Below, piece after piece: positions 10,285 to 17,876 of a DNA stretch of 64,000 nt. The stretch is from Enhydrobacter sp. (GTDB lineage Bacteria; Pseudomonadota; Alphaproteobacteria; Reyranellales; Reyranellaceae), in the NCBI GenBank assembly GCA_025808875.1, contig CP075528.1:4400473-4464472 (forward strand), written 5' to 3'. How positions within the stretch are numbered: the stretch's first letter is position 1; the number at the start of each line of letters is the position of its first letter. Under the pieces are notes generated by a model. The model was not told where the DNA came from, made no database searches, and saw only the letters and a list, made by a program, of their open reading frames with translations. The translations under genes were made by a program, and so were the position numbers.

Positions 10285-11316
10285 GTGACGACGCTGATCG
10301 ACCGCTTCACCTATGCCGCCCGCCAGACCGCCCGCGTGGCCTGGTATGCCGGCCACTATGCTGCCGGGCTCAGGCTGCTCAAACCTATGCCCAAGCCGCA
10401 ATTTCCCATCGGACCGACGCCGACGCGGGCCGAGCTGACGGCCGACATGCGCGCCCTTTTCCAGCACGAATGGCAGGACATCGAGGCCGGCCTCTTTCCA
10501 TCACCCAGGCCGTTGTCGATCGATGCCGGCGAGTTCCTGCGCCGCAGCCTGCTCTACTTCCGCGACTTGCCCAAGGTCGATGCGCGGCGCCATGGCGAGG
10601 CCAATGACCTGCCGCCCGGCGAGCAGGGCGACGGCCTGCCCGAGTACTACCGCCAGAACTTCCACTTCCAGAGCGACGGCTGGCTCTCCGAGCACTCGGC
10701 AAAGATCTACGACACCCAGGTCGAGGTGCTGTTCACCGGCGCCGCCGACGCCATGCGCCGCCGCGTGCTGAAGCCGCTCGCCGAATGGATGCAGGGGCGG
10801 AACCAGCGCGGGATGTGCGGCCTCGACGTCGGCTGCGGCACCGGCCGGCTGCTCGCCTTCCTGCACGATGCCTGGCCGGGCCTGAAGCTCACCGGCCTCG
10901 ACCTCAGTGCGCCCTACCTCGCCGAGGCGCGGCGGCTGATCGGAAGGACGGCGCGCGTGAAGTTGGTCGAAGGCGCCGCCGAGACGCTGCCGTTCGACGA
11001 CATGAGCTTCGACTTCATCGTCTCGTCCTTCCTGCTGCACGAGCTGCCGGCCGAGGTGCGCCACAAGACGCTGCTCGAGATGGCGCGCGTCGTGAAGCCC
11101 GACGGAAGGATCGTTATCGTCGATTCGATCCAGAAGGGCGACCAGCCGGCATGGGACGGCCTGCTCGACCTCTTCCCCCACTACTTCCACGAGCCGTACT
11201 ATGCCGAGTATGCGAACGGCAGCCTCGAGAAATGGGCCGCGACGGCTACTCTAGGGGTGGTCGAACGGGAACGGGCGTTCTTATCGAGCGTCACGGTGCT
11301 TGAGCGGACCGCATGA
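10285..11316 (+). CDS. Class I SAM-dependent methyltransferase
   Basis: A 343-residue cytoplasmic protein. The SAM-binding motif I is LDVGCGTGRLLAFL (about residues 177-190), followed by the acidic motif LTGLDLSAPYL and the post-I segment GAAETLPFDDMSFDFIVSSFLLHEL, typical of a UbiE-like class I fold. The first 160 residues are an extra N-terminal region with no recognised domain. A GTG start at 10285 is chosen because GAGGA lies five bases upstream and the previous gene ends at 10277; an upstream ATG would overlap that gene by over 160 bp. The methyl acceptor is unknown. Confidence 0.75.
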   Translation: MTTLIDRFTYAARQTARVAWYAGHYAAGLRLLKPMPKPQFPIGPTPTRAELTADMRALFQHEWQDIEAGLFPSPRPLSIDAGEFLRRSLLYFRDLPKVDARRHGEANDLPPGEQGDGLPEYYRQNFHFQSDGWLSEHSAKIYDTQVEVLFTGAADAMRRRVLKPLAEWMQGRNQRGMCGLDVGCGTGRLLAFLHDAWPGLKLTGLDLSAPYLAEARRLIGRTARVKLVEGAAETLPFDDMSFDFIVSSFLLHELPAEVRHKTLLEMARVVKPDGRIVIVDSIQKGDQPAWDGLLDLFPHYFHEPYYAEYANGSLEKWAATATLGVVERERAFLSSVTVLERTA

Positions 11317-11674
11317 ACCGCACAGCTATCCTTTACGAATTTGGGCTGCACTCTGCTTTGCGGTCACGCTCTTTTCGTTCCTTGCCATCGGAACCGTCGG
11401 TATCCAGTGGCTAGTGCTCGCCATTCCCATCGCTATCGTCGCCGCGCCCGGCTGGATGCTCTTTCATCGAAAAGGGGGCGACAACCCAGCGCGCTCGCCG
11501 CGCTGGCGCAGGCTGGGGCTCTTGAGCTGGCCGCAGGCGGCGGAGATGTCGCGACCACGCGACGTGCGCGCGGGGCGATCAGGGAGCGATCACCTCAGGC
11601 TTCGCCTTCAATGCCGTCGCTCGACGGCGCATAGCGGCGTCGAAAGTGACAAACCAATCGGCGTGGCCACTTGA
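11300..11674 (+). CDS. Possible small membrane protein, 3' part running into rlmN-derived sequence
   Basis: An open frame starting with TTG inside the end of the methyltransferase gene encodes two hydrophobic stretches (WAALCFAVTLFSFLAIG and WLVLAIPIAIVAAPGWML) followed by HRKGG. From about codon 67 onward the frame runs antisense through the rlmN 3'-end remnant at 11464-11575, so that part is unlikely to be genuine. The first 60 codons may be a real small membrane protein cut by the recombination that built the rlmN/VapBC junction, or chance. No Shine-Dalgarno is convincing. Confidence 0.25.
   Translation: MSGPHEPHSYPLRIWAALCFAVTLFSFLAIGTVGIQWLVLAIPIAIVAAPGWMLFHRKGGDNPARSPRWRRLGLLSWPQAAEMSRPRDVRAGRSGSDHLRLRLQCRRSTAHSGVESDKPIGVAT
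11464..11575 (-). pseudogene. Detached copy of the rlmN 3' end
   Basis: On the minus strand this segment encodes RGRDISAACGQLKS followed by PSLRQRGERAGLSPPFR and a stop. The intact rlmN gene ends RGRDISAACGQLKSASIRQRG..., so this is a second C-terminal end. Nucleotides 11498-11575 align with 12285-12362 at roughly 85-88 percent by eye, with the core block of about 45 bp nearly identical. It contains no start and no upstream rlmN sequence. It and the true rlmN end bracket the VapBC pair as direct repeats. The divergence suggests it is not a recent copy of the local gene. Confidence 0.85.
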
Positions 11675-11971
11675 CGCGAGATGAACTGCGTCAGCGAGAT
11701 CCATGCCTCGGCGGAACCAGCCGACAGCTCGTGCGACGGTCGCCGCGTCCTCGACCTCGACGTTCCCAGTGGCCAGAATCGTCTCGATCGCCGACGCAAT
11801 CGCCGCCGCGGACTGCCGATAAACGCCCCGCATGACCCATTCGAATTCGAGGATCACGCTCTTGGGGATGAAAACCGTATCCGATGCCAATGCCTGTCGC
11901 GCAGCCTTGACCTGCTCGGCGTCGTCCTGAGCGAAGAGCCGAACGACGAGGTTAGTATCGACCGCGCGCAT
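11579..11971 (-). CDS. vapC: VapC-family PIN-domain toxin
   Basis: A 130-residue PIN-domain ribonuclease, the toxin of a type II toxin-antitoxin pair. The acidic metal-binding residues are in place: Asp5 (MRAVDTNLVV), Glu42 (ILEFEW), Asp94 (DLADAVHLA) and Asp111 (VTFDAAM). VapC toxins cleave specific RNAs, often tRNA, when the antitoxin is lost. The start overlaps the end of vapB by 20 bp, so the pair is translationally coupled. The gene ends only four bases from the rlmN remnant at 11575, which marks the edge of an inserted segment. Confidence 0.9.
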   Translation of the reverse strand: MRAVDTNLVVRLFAQDDAEQVKAARQALASDTVFIPKSVILEFEWVMRGVYRQSAAAIASAIETILATGNVEVEDAATVARAVGWFRRGMDLADAVHLASSGHADWFVTFDAAMRRRATALKAKPEVIAP

Positions 11972-12215
11972 GACGCCGCCTGACCTCTTCGACGATGGCG
12001 GCGTTCATCTCTTCGATCGAATGTGGTGGCCCCTTGTACTTCAAGACACCGGCCCAGTCCGCGATCGTATGCCGCTTCTTCTTCGCTACCGGTCGCAACA
12101 ACACACCATCGGCCCGCCGCTCGACCGATAGTTCAGTTCCCGGCTTCCAGTGACATTCGTCACGAATCGCCTTGGGCAGGATCACCTGGCCCTTGGTGGA
12201 AAGCTTCGTTTTCAT
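11952..12215 (-). CDS. vapB: VapB/AbrB-type antitoxin
   Basis: An 87-residue antitoxin. The N-terminal half is a SpoVT/AbrB swapped-hairpin DNA-binding domain (KLSTKGQVILPKAIRDE, residues 4-20, then PGTELSVERRADGVLLRPV). The basic, flexible C-terminal half would wrap the VapC toxin. Such proteins repress their own operon, and a perfect 16-bp palindrome lies 7-22 bp upstream of the ATG. Position first in the operon, with toxin following and overlapping, is the standard arrangement. Confidence 0.9.
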   Translation of the reverse strand: MKTKLSTKGQVILPKAIRDECHWKPGTELSVERRADGVLLRPVAKKKRHTIADWAGVLKYKGPPHSIEEMNAAIVEEVRRRHARGRY

Positions 12216-12221
12216 CTCTCC

Positions 12222-12237
12222 ATCTTACCGGTAAGAT
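12222..12237. promoter_or_regulatory. Palindromic operator of vapBC
   Basis: The 16 bp ATCTTACCGGTAAGAT are a perfect palindrome 7 bp upstream of the vapB start codon. VapB antitoxins with AbrB folds bind such inverted repeats to autoregulate. The site also lies close to where the promoter's -10 or start point should be. The assignment to VapB is from position only. Confidence 0.6.
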
Positions 12238-12240
12238 CGG

Positions 12241-12267
12241 CGGTGCGTCAAATCTGCGGACGCACCG
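12241..12267. terminator. Hairpin over the rlmN stop codon
   Basis: CGGTGCGTC (12241-12249) and GACGCACCG (12259-12267) form a perfect 9-bp stem with a 9-base loop. The rlmN stop codon (12248-12250) lies inside the structure. No T-run follows on the minus strand, so it may act as an RNA-end stabiliser or weak terminator. It is absent from the detached rlmN 3' end at 11464. Confidence 0.4.
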
Positions 12268-13405
12268 GATTTACCACCTTCTGTCCGCGCTGGCGGATGC
12301 TGGCGCTCTTGAGCTGGCCGCAGGCGGCGGAGATGTCGCGGCCGCGCGGTGTGCGAACGGGAGCGCTCAGTCCGCCGTCGTTGACGATCTCGGCGAAGCG
12401 GTGGATGCGGTTGTTGGAGCTGCACTCGTAGGGCGCGCCCGGCCAGGGGTTGAACGGGATCAAATTCACCTTGGCGTGGATGGACTTGAGGATCCGCACC
12501 AGCTCGCGCGCGTCCGCATCGCTGTCGTTGACGCCCTTCAGCATCGCGTACTCGAAGGTGATCCGCCGGCTGTTCCGGGCGCCGGGATAATCGGCGCAGG
12601 CCTTCAGGAGCTCGGCGATCGGCCATTTGCGATTGATGGGCACCAGTGTATCGCGCACCGCGTCGTTCACCGCATGCAGCGACACGGCGAGGTTGACGTC
12701 GAGCACCTCGGCAACCCTGGGGATCATCGGCACGACGCCCGAGGTCGAGAGTGTGATGCGGCGGCGACTGAGCGCGATGCCCTGCTCGTCCATGACGATC
12801 CTGAGCGCGGTCGCGACGTTGTCGAAATTGTAGAGCGGCTCGCCCATGCCCATCATGACGATGTTGGAGAGCATGCGTGTGGTCTCGATCGGTGTCGGCC
12901 ATTCGCCGTAGCTGTCGCGCGCCACCATGAACTGGCCGACGATCTCCGCCGCCGAGAGATTGCGCACCAGGGGCTGCGTGCCGGTGTGGCAGAAGCTGCA
13001 GGTCAAGGTGCAGCCGACCTGGCTCGACACACACACCGAGCCGCGATCCTCCTCCGGAATGTTGACGGTCTCGGCCTCGTTGCCGTCGCCGAAGCGCAGC
13101 AGCCACTTGCGCGTGCCGTCGACCGAGCGTTGCTCGGTGACGATGGCAGGGCGCTCGATCACGAACAGATCGGCCAGCTTTTCGCGCGTCTTCCCGGCGA
13201 TGTTGGACATGCGGCCGAAGTCGGTGACGCCGTGCCAGTAGATCCAGTGCCAGACCTGCTTGGCGCGGAACGGCTCCAGCCCCGCCTCGACCAGCGAGCT
13301 CTCGAGCTCGGCACGCGCCAGCCCGACCAGATTGCGTCGCGTGTCGTTCCGCCGCGCGTGAGCGGGTTCGACGATCTGCAGCGGTTCGGTCGGGACGACG
13401 GACAT
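12248..13405 (-). CDS. rlmN: Dual-specificity RNA methyltransferase RlmN
   Basis: A 385-residue radical-SAM enzyme that methylates C2 of A2503 in 23S rRNA and A37 of some tRNAs. The iron-sulfur motif CxxxCxxC is at Cys132, Cys136 and Cys139 (GCTLTCSFCHTG). The two cysteines of methyl transfer are represented by the Cys in SVCVSSQVGC (about 125) and the Cys in AACGQLKS (about 362). GMGEP, another family mark, is present. The ATG at 13403-13405 gives the normal length. It starts 5 bp after the SpoU methyltransferase gene, so both may be one transcript. The 3' end is duplicated beyond the adjoining vapBC pair. Confidence 0.94.
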   Translation of the reverse strand: MSVVPTEPLQIVEPAHARRNDTRRNLVGLARAELESSLVEAGLEPFRAKQVWHWIYWHGVTDFGRMSNIAGKTREKLADLFVIERPAIVTEQRSVDGTRKWLLRFGDGNEAETVNIPEEDRGSVCVSSQVGCTLTCSFCHTGTQPLVRNLSAAEIVGQFMVARDSYGEWPTPIETTRMLSNIVMMGMGEPLYNFDNVATALRIVMDEQGIALSRRRITLSTSGVVPMIPRVAEVLDVNLAVSLHAVNDAVRDTLVPINRKWPIAELLKACADYPGARNSRRITFEYAMLKGVNDSDADARELVRILKSIHAKVNLIPFNPWPGAPYECSSNNRIHRFAEIVNDGGLSAPVRTPRGRDISAACGQLKSASIRQRGQKVVNPVRPQI

Positions 13406-13410
13406 TGGGC

Positions 13411-13971
13411 TCAAGATGGGGACTTCCCCGACCGGCGCAAGCGCTGCCTGCGCTTGTAGATCGGCTCGCCGAACACCGGCAATTGCAGTATCTCGGTCGG
13501 GCCGCCTTCGGCCACCGGGCGCGGCGCGTGTCGGCCGAGGCTTAGAAGTCTGTCGTACATGATCAGCGCTCCGGCGACGCCAAGATTGACCGAGAAGCGG
13601 GTCGGGATCTTGACCAAATAGTCGCATCTCGACTGTAGCTCGGCCGACAGGCCCTCGCGCTCGGCGCCCAGCACATAGGCCGCCTGCCGCGGGTGGCGGA
13701 ACGACGGCAGCTCGACCGCCTCGTCGCTGATCTCGACGCCGACCAGCCGGCAACCCAGCGGCAGGCGGAACGATTCCAGGTCGGCAAAATGATAGGTCGG
13801 CACCGAGCGCGGCGTATCCGACGTATCGCTGTGCGCCCCTTCATGCCGATTGTACTGGGCGCGCACAGTGAAGACGAAGGAAGCGCCGAAGGCATGGGAG
13901 GTGCGAAACAAGGTGCCGACATTCATCGCCTTGCTGACGCCTTCCACGCCGATCCCGAAATAGCCTTTCAT
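13411..13971 (-). CDS. SpoU/TrmH-family RNA 2'-O-methyltransferase
   Basis: A 186-residue protein of the SPOUT class, which ties a knot to bind SAM and methylates ribose 2'-OH of tRNA or rRNA. Family blocks are NVGTLFRTSHAFGASFVF (motif 1), YVLGAEREGLS (motif 2) and PTRFSVNLGVAGALIMYDRL (motif 3; note SVNLGVA instead of the usual SLNVSVA). The compact size resembles TrmL-like members, but the RNA target is not fixed by sequence. The ATG at 13969-13971 is preceded by a divergent 34-bp spacer to the next methyltransferase. rlmN follows immediately. Confidence 0.85.
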   Translation of the reverse strand: MKGYFGIGVEGVSKAMNVGTLFRTSHAFGASFVFTVRAQYNRHEGAHSDTSDTPRSVPTYHFADLESFRLPLGCRLVGVEISDEAVELPSFRHPRQAAYVLGAEREGLSAELQSRCDYLVKIPTRFSVNLGVAGALIMYDRLLSLGRHAPRPVAEGGPTEILQLPVFGEPIYKRRQRLRRSGKSPS

Positions 13972-14005
13972 GGTCGCGCAATTTGTAGCATGAACCACCT
14001 CCAGA

Positions 14006-15256
14006 ATGACCGTTCCCTCGCCGCTGGATGACGTTCGGGCTCAGTACGAGGCCCTGCCCTATCCGCCGCGGGACCCCCGCGACGAGGCCATCCGGCTGAT
14101 CACCGGGACGCCGAGCCACATTCTCGAGGTCAACCACTACCTATTTGCCGGCCGGCTCAATTTTTCCCGGCCCTTTCGCGCCCTGGTCGCGGGGGGAGGA
14201 ACGGGCGATGCCTGCATCATGCTGGCCCAGCAACTCGCCGACCGGCGTTGTCCCGGCGAAGTGGTCTATCTCGATCTTTCGACCGCCTCCCGTCAGATCG
14301 CCGAGGCACGAGCCAAGGCACGCAGCCTGCGCAATATCCAGTTCGTGAGCGGATCGCTGCTCGACCTGCCGTCGATGTCGATCGGTACCTTCGACTACAT
14401 CGACTGCACCGGTGTCCTGCACCACCTCCCCGACCCCGCCCAGGGCATGGCATCGCTCGCCTCGGTGCTGCAGCCCGAGGGCGGCATCGGCGTCATGCTT
14501 TACGGCGAGTACGGCAGGAGCGGCGTCTATCCCCTGCAGGAGCTGCTGCGCACCCTGGCGCCACCGTCGATGGCGCTGGAAGACCGCATTGCCATGGCCA
14601 AGCGGCTGATTCGCTTCCTGCCGACCACGAACCTCTTCCGCCGCAATCCCTATCTCAACGACCATGTCACCGGCGGCGATGCCGGCTTGTACGACCTGCT
14701 GCTGCACAGCTGCGACCGCGCCTTCACCGTTCCCGAGATCGCGACCCTGACGGCGGCGGCGGGACTGCGCGTCGTGGCGTTCCTCGAGCCGGTGCGATAC
14801 GAGCCCTCGACCTACATGAGCGACCCCGTAATCGCGCGGCAGGCGAGTTCGCTGCCGCTGGTCGAGCGCGCCGCCTTCGCCGAACGGCTGGCCGGCAACC
14901 TGCGTACCCACGTCTTCTATGCGACGCGCGCCGGCTTCGACACGGTGGCACGTCCGGAAGACTCGCAGGCCATCCCGGTGCTACGCGAGATGGATGCCCA
15001 GAAGCTCGCAGCGGGCCTTCAACCGGGCACACCGCTGGTCGCCAATCTCGACGGCTTCCCCTGGCGTGCACAGCTTCCCGCCCTCGCCCCACGCATCGTC
15101 TCGCAGATCGACGGCCGCCGTTCCGTCGCCGAGATCTACACCTCGCTCGGCATGCAGGGCAGCCTGCCGCAATGGGAGGAGTTCTACGCCCAGTTCGAGG
15201 ATCTCTACGTCAAGCTGAACGGCGTCAATCACCTGTTGCTGCGCTTCCGGACCTGA
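14006..15256 (+). CDS. Class I SAM-dependent methyltransferase with C-terminal extension
   Basis: A 416-residue cytoplasmic protein. Motif I is ALVAGGGTGDACIMLAQQL (about residues 59-77), followed by the acidic YLDLSTASRQIAEARAK and DYIDCTGVLHHLPDP, a Methyltransf_11/12-like core. The C-terminal 150 residues carry PLVANLDGFPW and IVSQIDGRRSVAEIYTSLG, resembling a PqqD/winged-helix-like add-on seen in some large methyltransferases. The N-terminus YEALPYPPRDPRDE is characteristic of a group of uncharacterised proteobacterial methyltransferases. Substrate unknown. The DMT-type membrane gene starts 6 bp downstream. Confidence 0.8.
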   Translation: MTVPSPLDDVRAQYEALPYPPRDPRDEAIRLITGTPSHILEVNHYLFAGRLNFSRPFRALVAGGGTGDACIMLAQQLADRRCPGEVVYLDLSTASRQIAEARAKARSLRNIQFVSGSLLDLPSMSIGTFDYIDCTGVLHHLPDPAQGMASLASVLQPEGGIGVMLYGEYGRSGVYPLQELLRTLAPPSMALEDRIAMAKRLIRFLPTTNLFRRNPYLNDHVTGGDAGLYDLLLHSCDRAFTVPEIATLTAAAGLRVVAFLEPVRYEPSTYMSDPVIARQASSLPLVERAAFAERLAGNLRTHVFYATRAGFDTVARPEDSQAIPVLREMDAQKLAAGLQPGTPLVANLDGFPWRAQLPALAPRIVSQIDGRRSVAEIYTSLGMQGSLPQWEEFYAQFEDLYVKLNGVNHLLLRFRT

Positions 15257-15262
15257 TCCGCC

Positions 15263-16204
15263 ATGGGCGGCCCCATCCTGGCCCTCGCCCTCGCCAACTC
15301 CTTCCTCTGGGCGGTCTACCTGCTGCTGACGCGCTTCGTCGTCAGCGCCGCACAACTCGACGCCTGGGCCTATACGCTGGTCCAGCTCCTCGCCGCGGGG
15401 CTGGTGCTGCTGTGGATCGGACGCCGCGCGCCCGGCAGTTGGCGCGACCTGCTCGCTCCCTGGACCGTGGCCTATGCCTTCCTGCGCGTCGGCATCAACG
15501 GCGCGACGGCCGCCGCGATCGTCTGGCTTGCCATCACGCAGAGCACGCTGCTGTCGACGGTGAGCGTGCTGATCGGCGCGGCATCGGGCTGGATGCTGAC
15601 CCGCAGCGCACCGGCGCGCCGCGACTGGAGCGGTCTCGGCCTGCTCGCCGTCGGCATCGCCGCCTTCACGCTCACCCTCACCCCCGAGGCCTGGCGCGGT
15701 GTCGGCTGGCTGGTTGCGTCGGAGGCGATGGCCGTCGCGGGATCGTGGATGATCGCCTACCACCCGCGCAACCGCTCGACCGACCTTGCCGCGCGCAGCC
15801 GTTTCACGGGCGAGATCCTCGTCGCCGCCTCGATCGCCCTGATCCTTGTGTGGACCATGCTGGGACTCGGCGGGATCGTCTCCTCCCCTTGGGCGAGCGC
15901 GGGCGACGCCTTCGGTCGCATCGAGCTCTGGTTCTACGCGATCATCGCGGGATTGATGTTCCGTGCGCCGGGCACCTGGCTCGGCTTCTGGACCATCAAC
16001 CGTACGGGTGTGCAGACTTATCTGATCGCACTCACCGCCATGCCGTTCTTCGCTATCGCCCTGGAGAGCGCGGCGGCGCATTTCGCCTGGGTGACTCCCC
16101 CCGACCTGCGCGGCATGGAATGGCTCGCCGCCGGCGTCATCCTCGTCGCGGCGACGTGGCTGATCGCGCTCCGCATCAAAGCCCCGCCAACCGCCTCTCC
16201 ATAA
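15263..16204 (+). CDS. DMT-superfamily (EamA-like) membrane transporter
   Basis: A 313-residue integral membrane protein with about ten hydrophobic helices in two similar halves, the layout of drug/metabolite transporters such as EamA. No cytoplasmic domain is present. Its N-terminus MGGPILALALANSFLWAVYLLLTRFVV is a typical first helix. It is likely co-transcribed with the methyltransferase 6 bp upstream. It converges with the sigma-factor gene and overlaps its 3' end by 29 bp. Substrate and direction are unknown. Confidence 0.7.
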   Translation: MGGPILALALANSFLWAVYLLLTRFVVSAAQLDAWAYTLVQLLAAGLVLLWIGRRAPGSWRDLLAPWTVAYAFLRVGINGATAAAIVWLAITQSTLLSTVSVLIGAASGWMLTRSAPARRDWSGLGLLAVGIAAFTLTLTPEAWRGVGWLVASEAMAVAGSWMIAYHPRNRSTDLAARSRFTGEILVAASIALILVWTMLGLGGIVSSPWASAGDAFGRIELWFYAIIAGLMFRAPGTWLGFWTINRTGVQTYLIALTAMPFFAIALESAAAHFAWVTPPDLRGMEWLAAGVILVAATWLIALRIKAPPTASP

Positions 16205-17486
16205 GTCGTTTCTCGGGCAGCGTGCGGGCAAGCCGTGCCGCCTGCTCCAGTTGGAGGCGCGCCTCGTCGCGACGGCCGAGCTCGGCGAGGAACAGGCCAC
16301 GCGCCGCCGCGCCGTAGGGATTCCCCTCGACCGCCGGCAGGGCCGCCAGCCCGGCCGCCGGACCGTCGCTGCGCCCGATCGCGACGGCGCGCGCCAGCGC
16401 AACGATCGGCGACGGATCGAGGTCGGCCAGACGATCGTAGAGGACGGAGATCCGTGCCCAGTCGGTCACCTCGGCGGCTTCGGCGAGCGCGTGCACGGCG
16501 GCGATCTCCGCCCGGAGGTGCCACACCGTCAGGTCGCTGCCGCATGCGGAGCGTTCCAGATGCGCCAGGCCGAGCGCGATCAGCTCGCGATCCCACAGCT
16601 CTCGCGGCTGATGGTCGAGCAGTTGGGCGACACCGTCGGGTCCGACCCGCGTCGGCAGCCGCGCCGCGGTGAGCGTCAGCAGCGCGGCGAGAGCGTGGCT
16701 CGTCGGCCCTGCGGTGACCGGATGCCGGGCGAGGGCACAGGCGAGCCGCACCGCCTCGACGCAGAGCTCGGGCTGAACCAGCACGTCGCCCGACGACGCC
16801 GAGTATCCCTCGTTGAACATGAGGAAGACGGCGGTGCGCACCGACTCGGCGCGCTCGGCAAGCATCTCCGGCGGCGGCGCCTCGATCGCCACGCCCGCGC
16901 GCCCGAGCCGCCGACGCGCCCGGACCAGGCGTTGGGCGATGGCGGCGGGCTCGGCGAGCAGGCCCGAGGAGATCTGCTCGACCGTGAAACTGCACACGGC
17001 CTTGAGCGCGAAGGTCACGCGCAGCTCGGGCGACAGCGCGGGATGGCACACGGCGAACAGCAGCGCGAGCTCGTCGTCGTTCAGCTCGCGATCGAACCGG
17101 CCCTCGGCCTCGACCGGGCCGGGCAGCATGGACAGCAGTTCGTCGGCGACCAGCAGGCCGCGCTGCTCATGGCGCAGCCGGTCGAGTGCGCGATTGTGCG
17201 CCACGACGGCGAGCCAGGCTTCCGGACGGTCCGGCACGCCCCTGAAGGGCCACGACGATAGCGCCTGCATCAGCGCGTGCTGGACGGCATCCTCGGCAAG
17301 GGCGATACGGCTCGCGCCCAGTCGACGGGCCAGCACCGCGACCAGCCGGCTCGTCGAATCGCGGGCGAGACGATCGACGAGGTCGTGGACGCCGCCGCTC
17401 AGCCCGCCGCCTTGGCTTGGGCGACCGACATCTGGTCGATCGGACGCAACTCGACCCAGTTGCTCTCGGACCACAGGTGCGGGCAA
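16176..17486 (-). CDS. ECF-like RNA polymerase sigma factor with C-terminal DUF6596 domain
   Basis: The protein has a sigma-70 region 2 (LAEDAVQHALMQALSSWPFRGVPDRPEAWLAVVAHNRALDRLR) and region 4 (LSPELRVTFALKAVCSFTVEQISSGLLAEPAAIAQRLVRARRRL), then a long alpha-helical, TPR-like extension (about 230 residues) typical of the SigJ/ECF41-like group paired with YCII proteins. The start is uncertain: the ATG at 17486 overlaps the YCII gene by 88 bp, while the domain begins near 17400, where a CTG overlaps the YCII stop (CTGA). No anti-sigma gene is adjacent; the C-terminal extension may regulate activity. Confidence 0.85.
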   Translation of the reverse strand: MPAPVVREQLGRVASDRPDVGRPSQGGGLSGGVHDLVDRLARDSTSRLVAVLARRLGASRIALAEDAVQHALMQALSSWPFRGVPDRPEAWLAVVAHNRALDRLRHEQRGLLVADELLSMLPGPVEAEGRFDRELNDDELALLFAVCHPALSPELRVTFALKAVCSFTVEQISSGLLAEPAAIAQRLVRARRRLGRAGVAIEAPPPEMLAERAESVRTAVFLMFNEGYSASSGDVLVQPELCVEAVRLACALARHPVTAGPTSHALAALLTLTAARLPTRVGPDGVAQLLDHQPRELWDRELIALGLAHLERSACGSDLTVWHLRAEIAAVHALAEAAEVTDWARISVLYDRLADLDPSPIVALARAVAIGRSDGPAAGLAALPAVEGNPYGAAARGLFLAELGRRDEARLQLEQAARLARTLPEKRLMERRLAGL

Positions 17487-17779
17487 TCCCGGGCGATCGC
17501 CTCGGCTTCGGAGTCGTTCGTGGCCTCAATGACGAAATAGCCGCCGATCACGTCCTTGGCCTCGGCATAGGGCCCGTCGCTCGCCACCGGCTTGCCTCCC
17601 TCCAATCGCACGTGACGGCCGCCGCCGGCGGCGAGCTTTTCGCCGCCCACCATCTTGCCCTGCCGGCGCAGGCCGTCAGCCCAGGCCGAGTAGCGGCGGA
17701 TCACCTCCATCATCTTCTCACGCGGCAGATCGGCCGCGTAGTTGGGCGCCTGGTGCAGCAGCAGGATGTATTGAGCCAT
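17399..17779 (-). CDS. YCII-related (dimeric ferredoxin-fold) protein
   Basis: A 126-residue cytoplasmic protein of the YCII/DGPF family. Marks are MAQYILLLHQ at the start, the GGEKLAAGGG segment and the DGPYAEAKDVIGGYFVIEA block that gives the family its DGPF-type name. Members form small alpha/beta barrels of unknown biochemical role and are repeatedly found next to SigJ-like sigma factors, as here, where the two genes overlap or touch. They are expected to be co-transcribed and co-functional. No catalytic claim is made. Confidence 0.88.
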   Translation of the reverse strand: MAQYILLLHQAPNYAADLPREKMMEVIRRYSAWADGLRRQGKMVGGEKLAAGGGRHVRLEGGKPVASDGPYAEAKDVIGGYFVIEATNDSEAEAIARDCPHLWSESNWVELRPIDQMSVAQAKAAG

Positions 17780-17876
17780 GGTGTTCTCCCGTGGTGACGA
17801 CGGTCTTCTCCATCACCTCATCGACGTCCGGGGGCGGCCGGAATCGACAAACAATCTTCCATCAGGGGAGGAAGGA

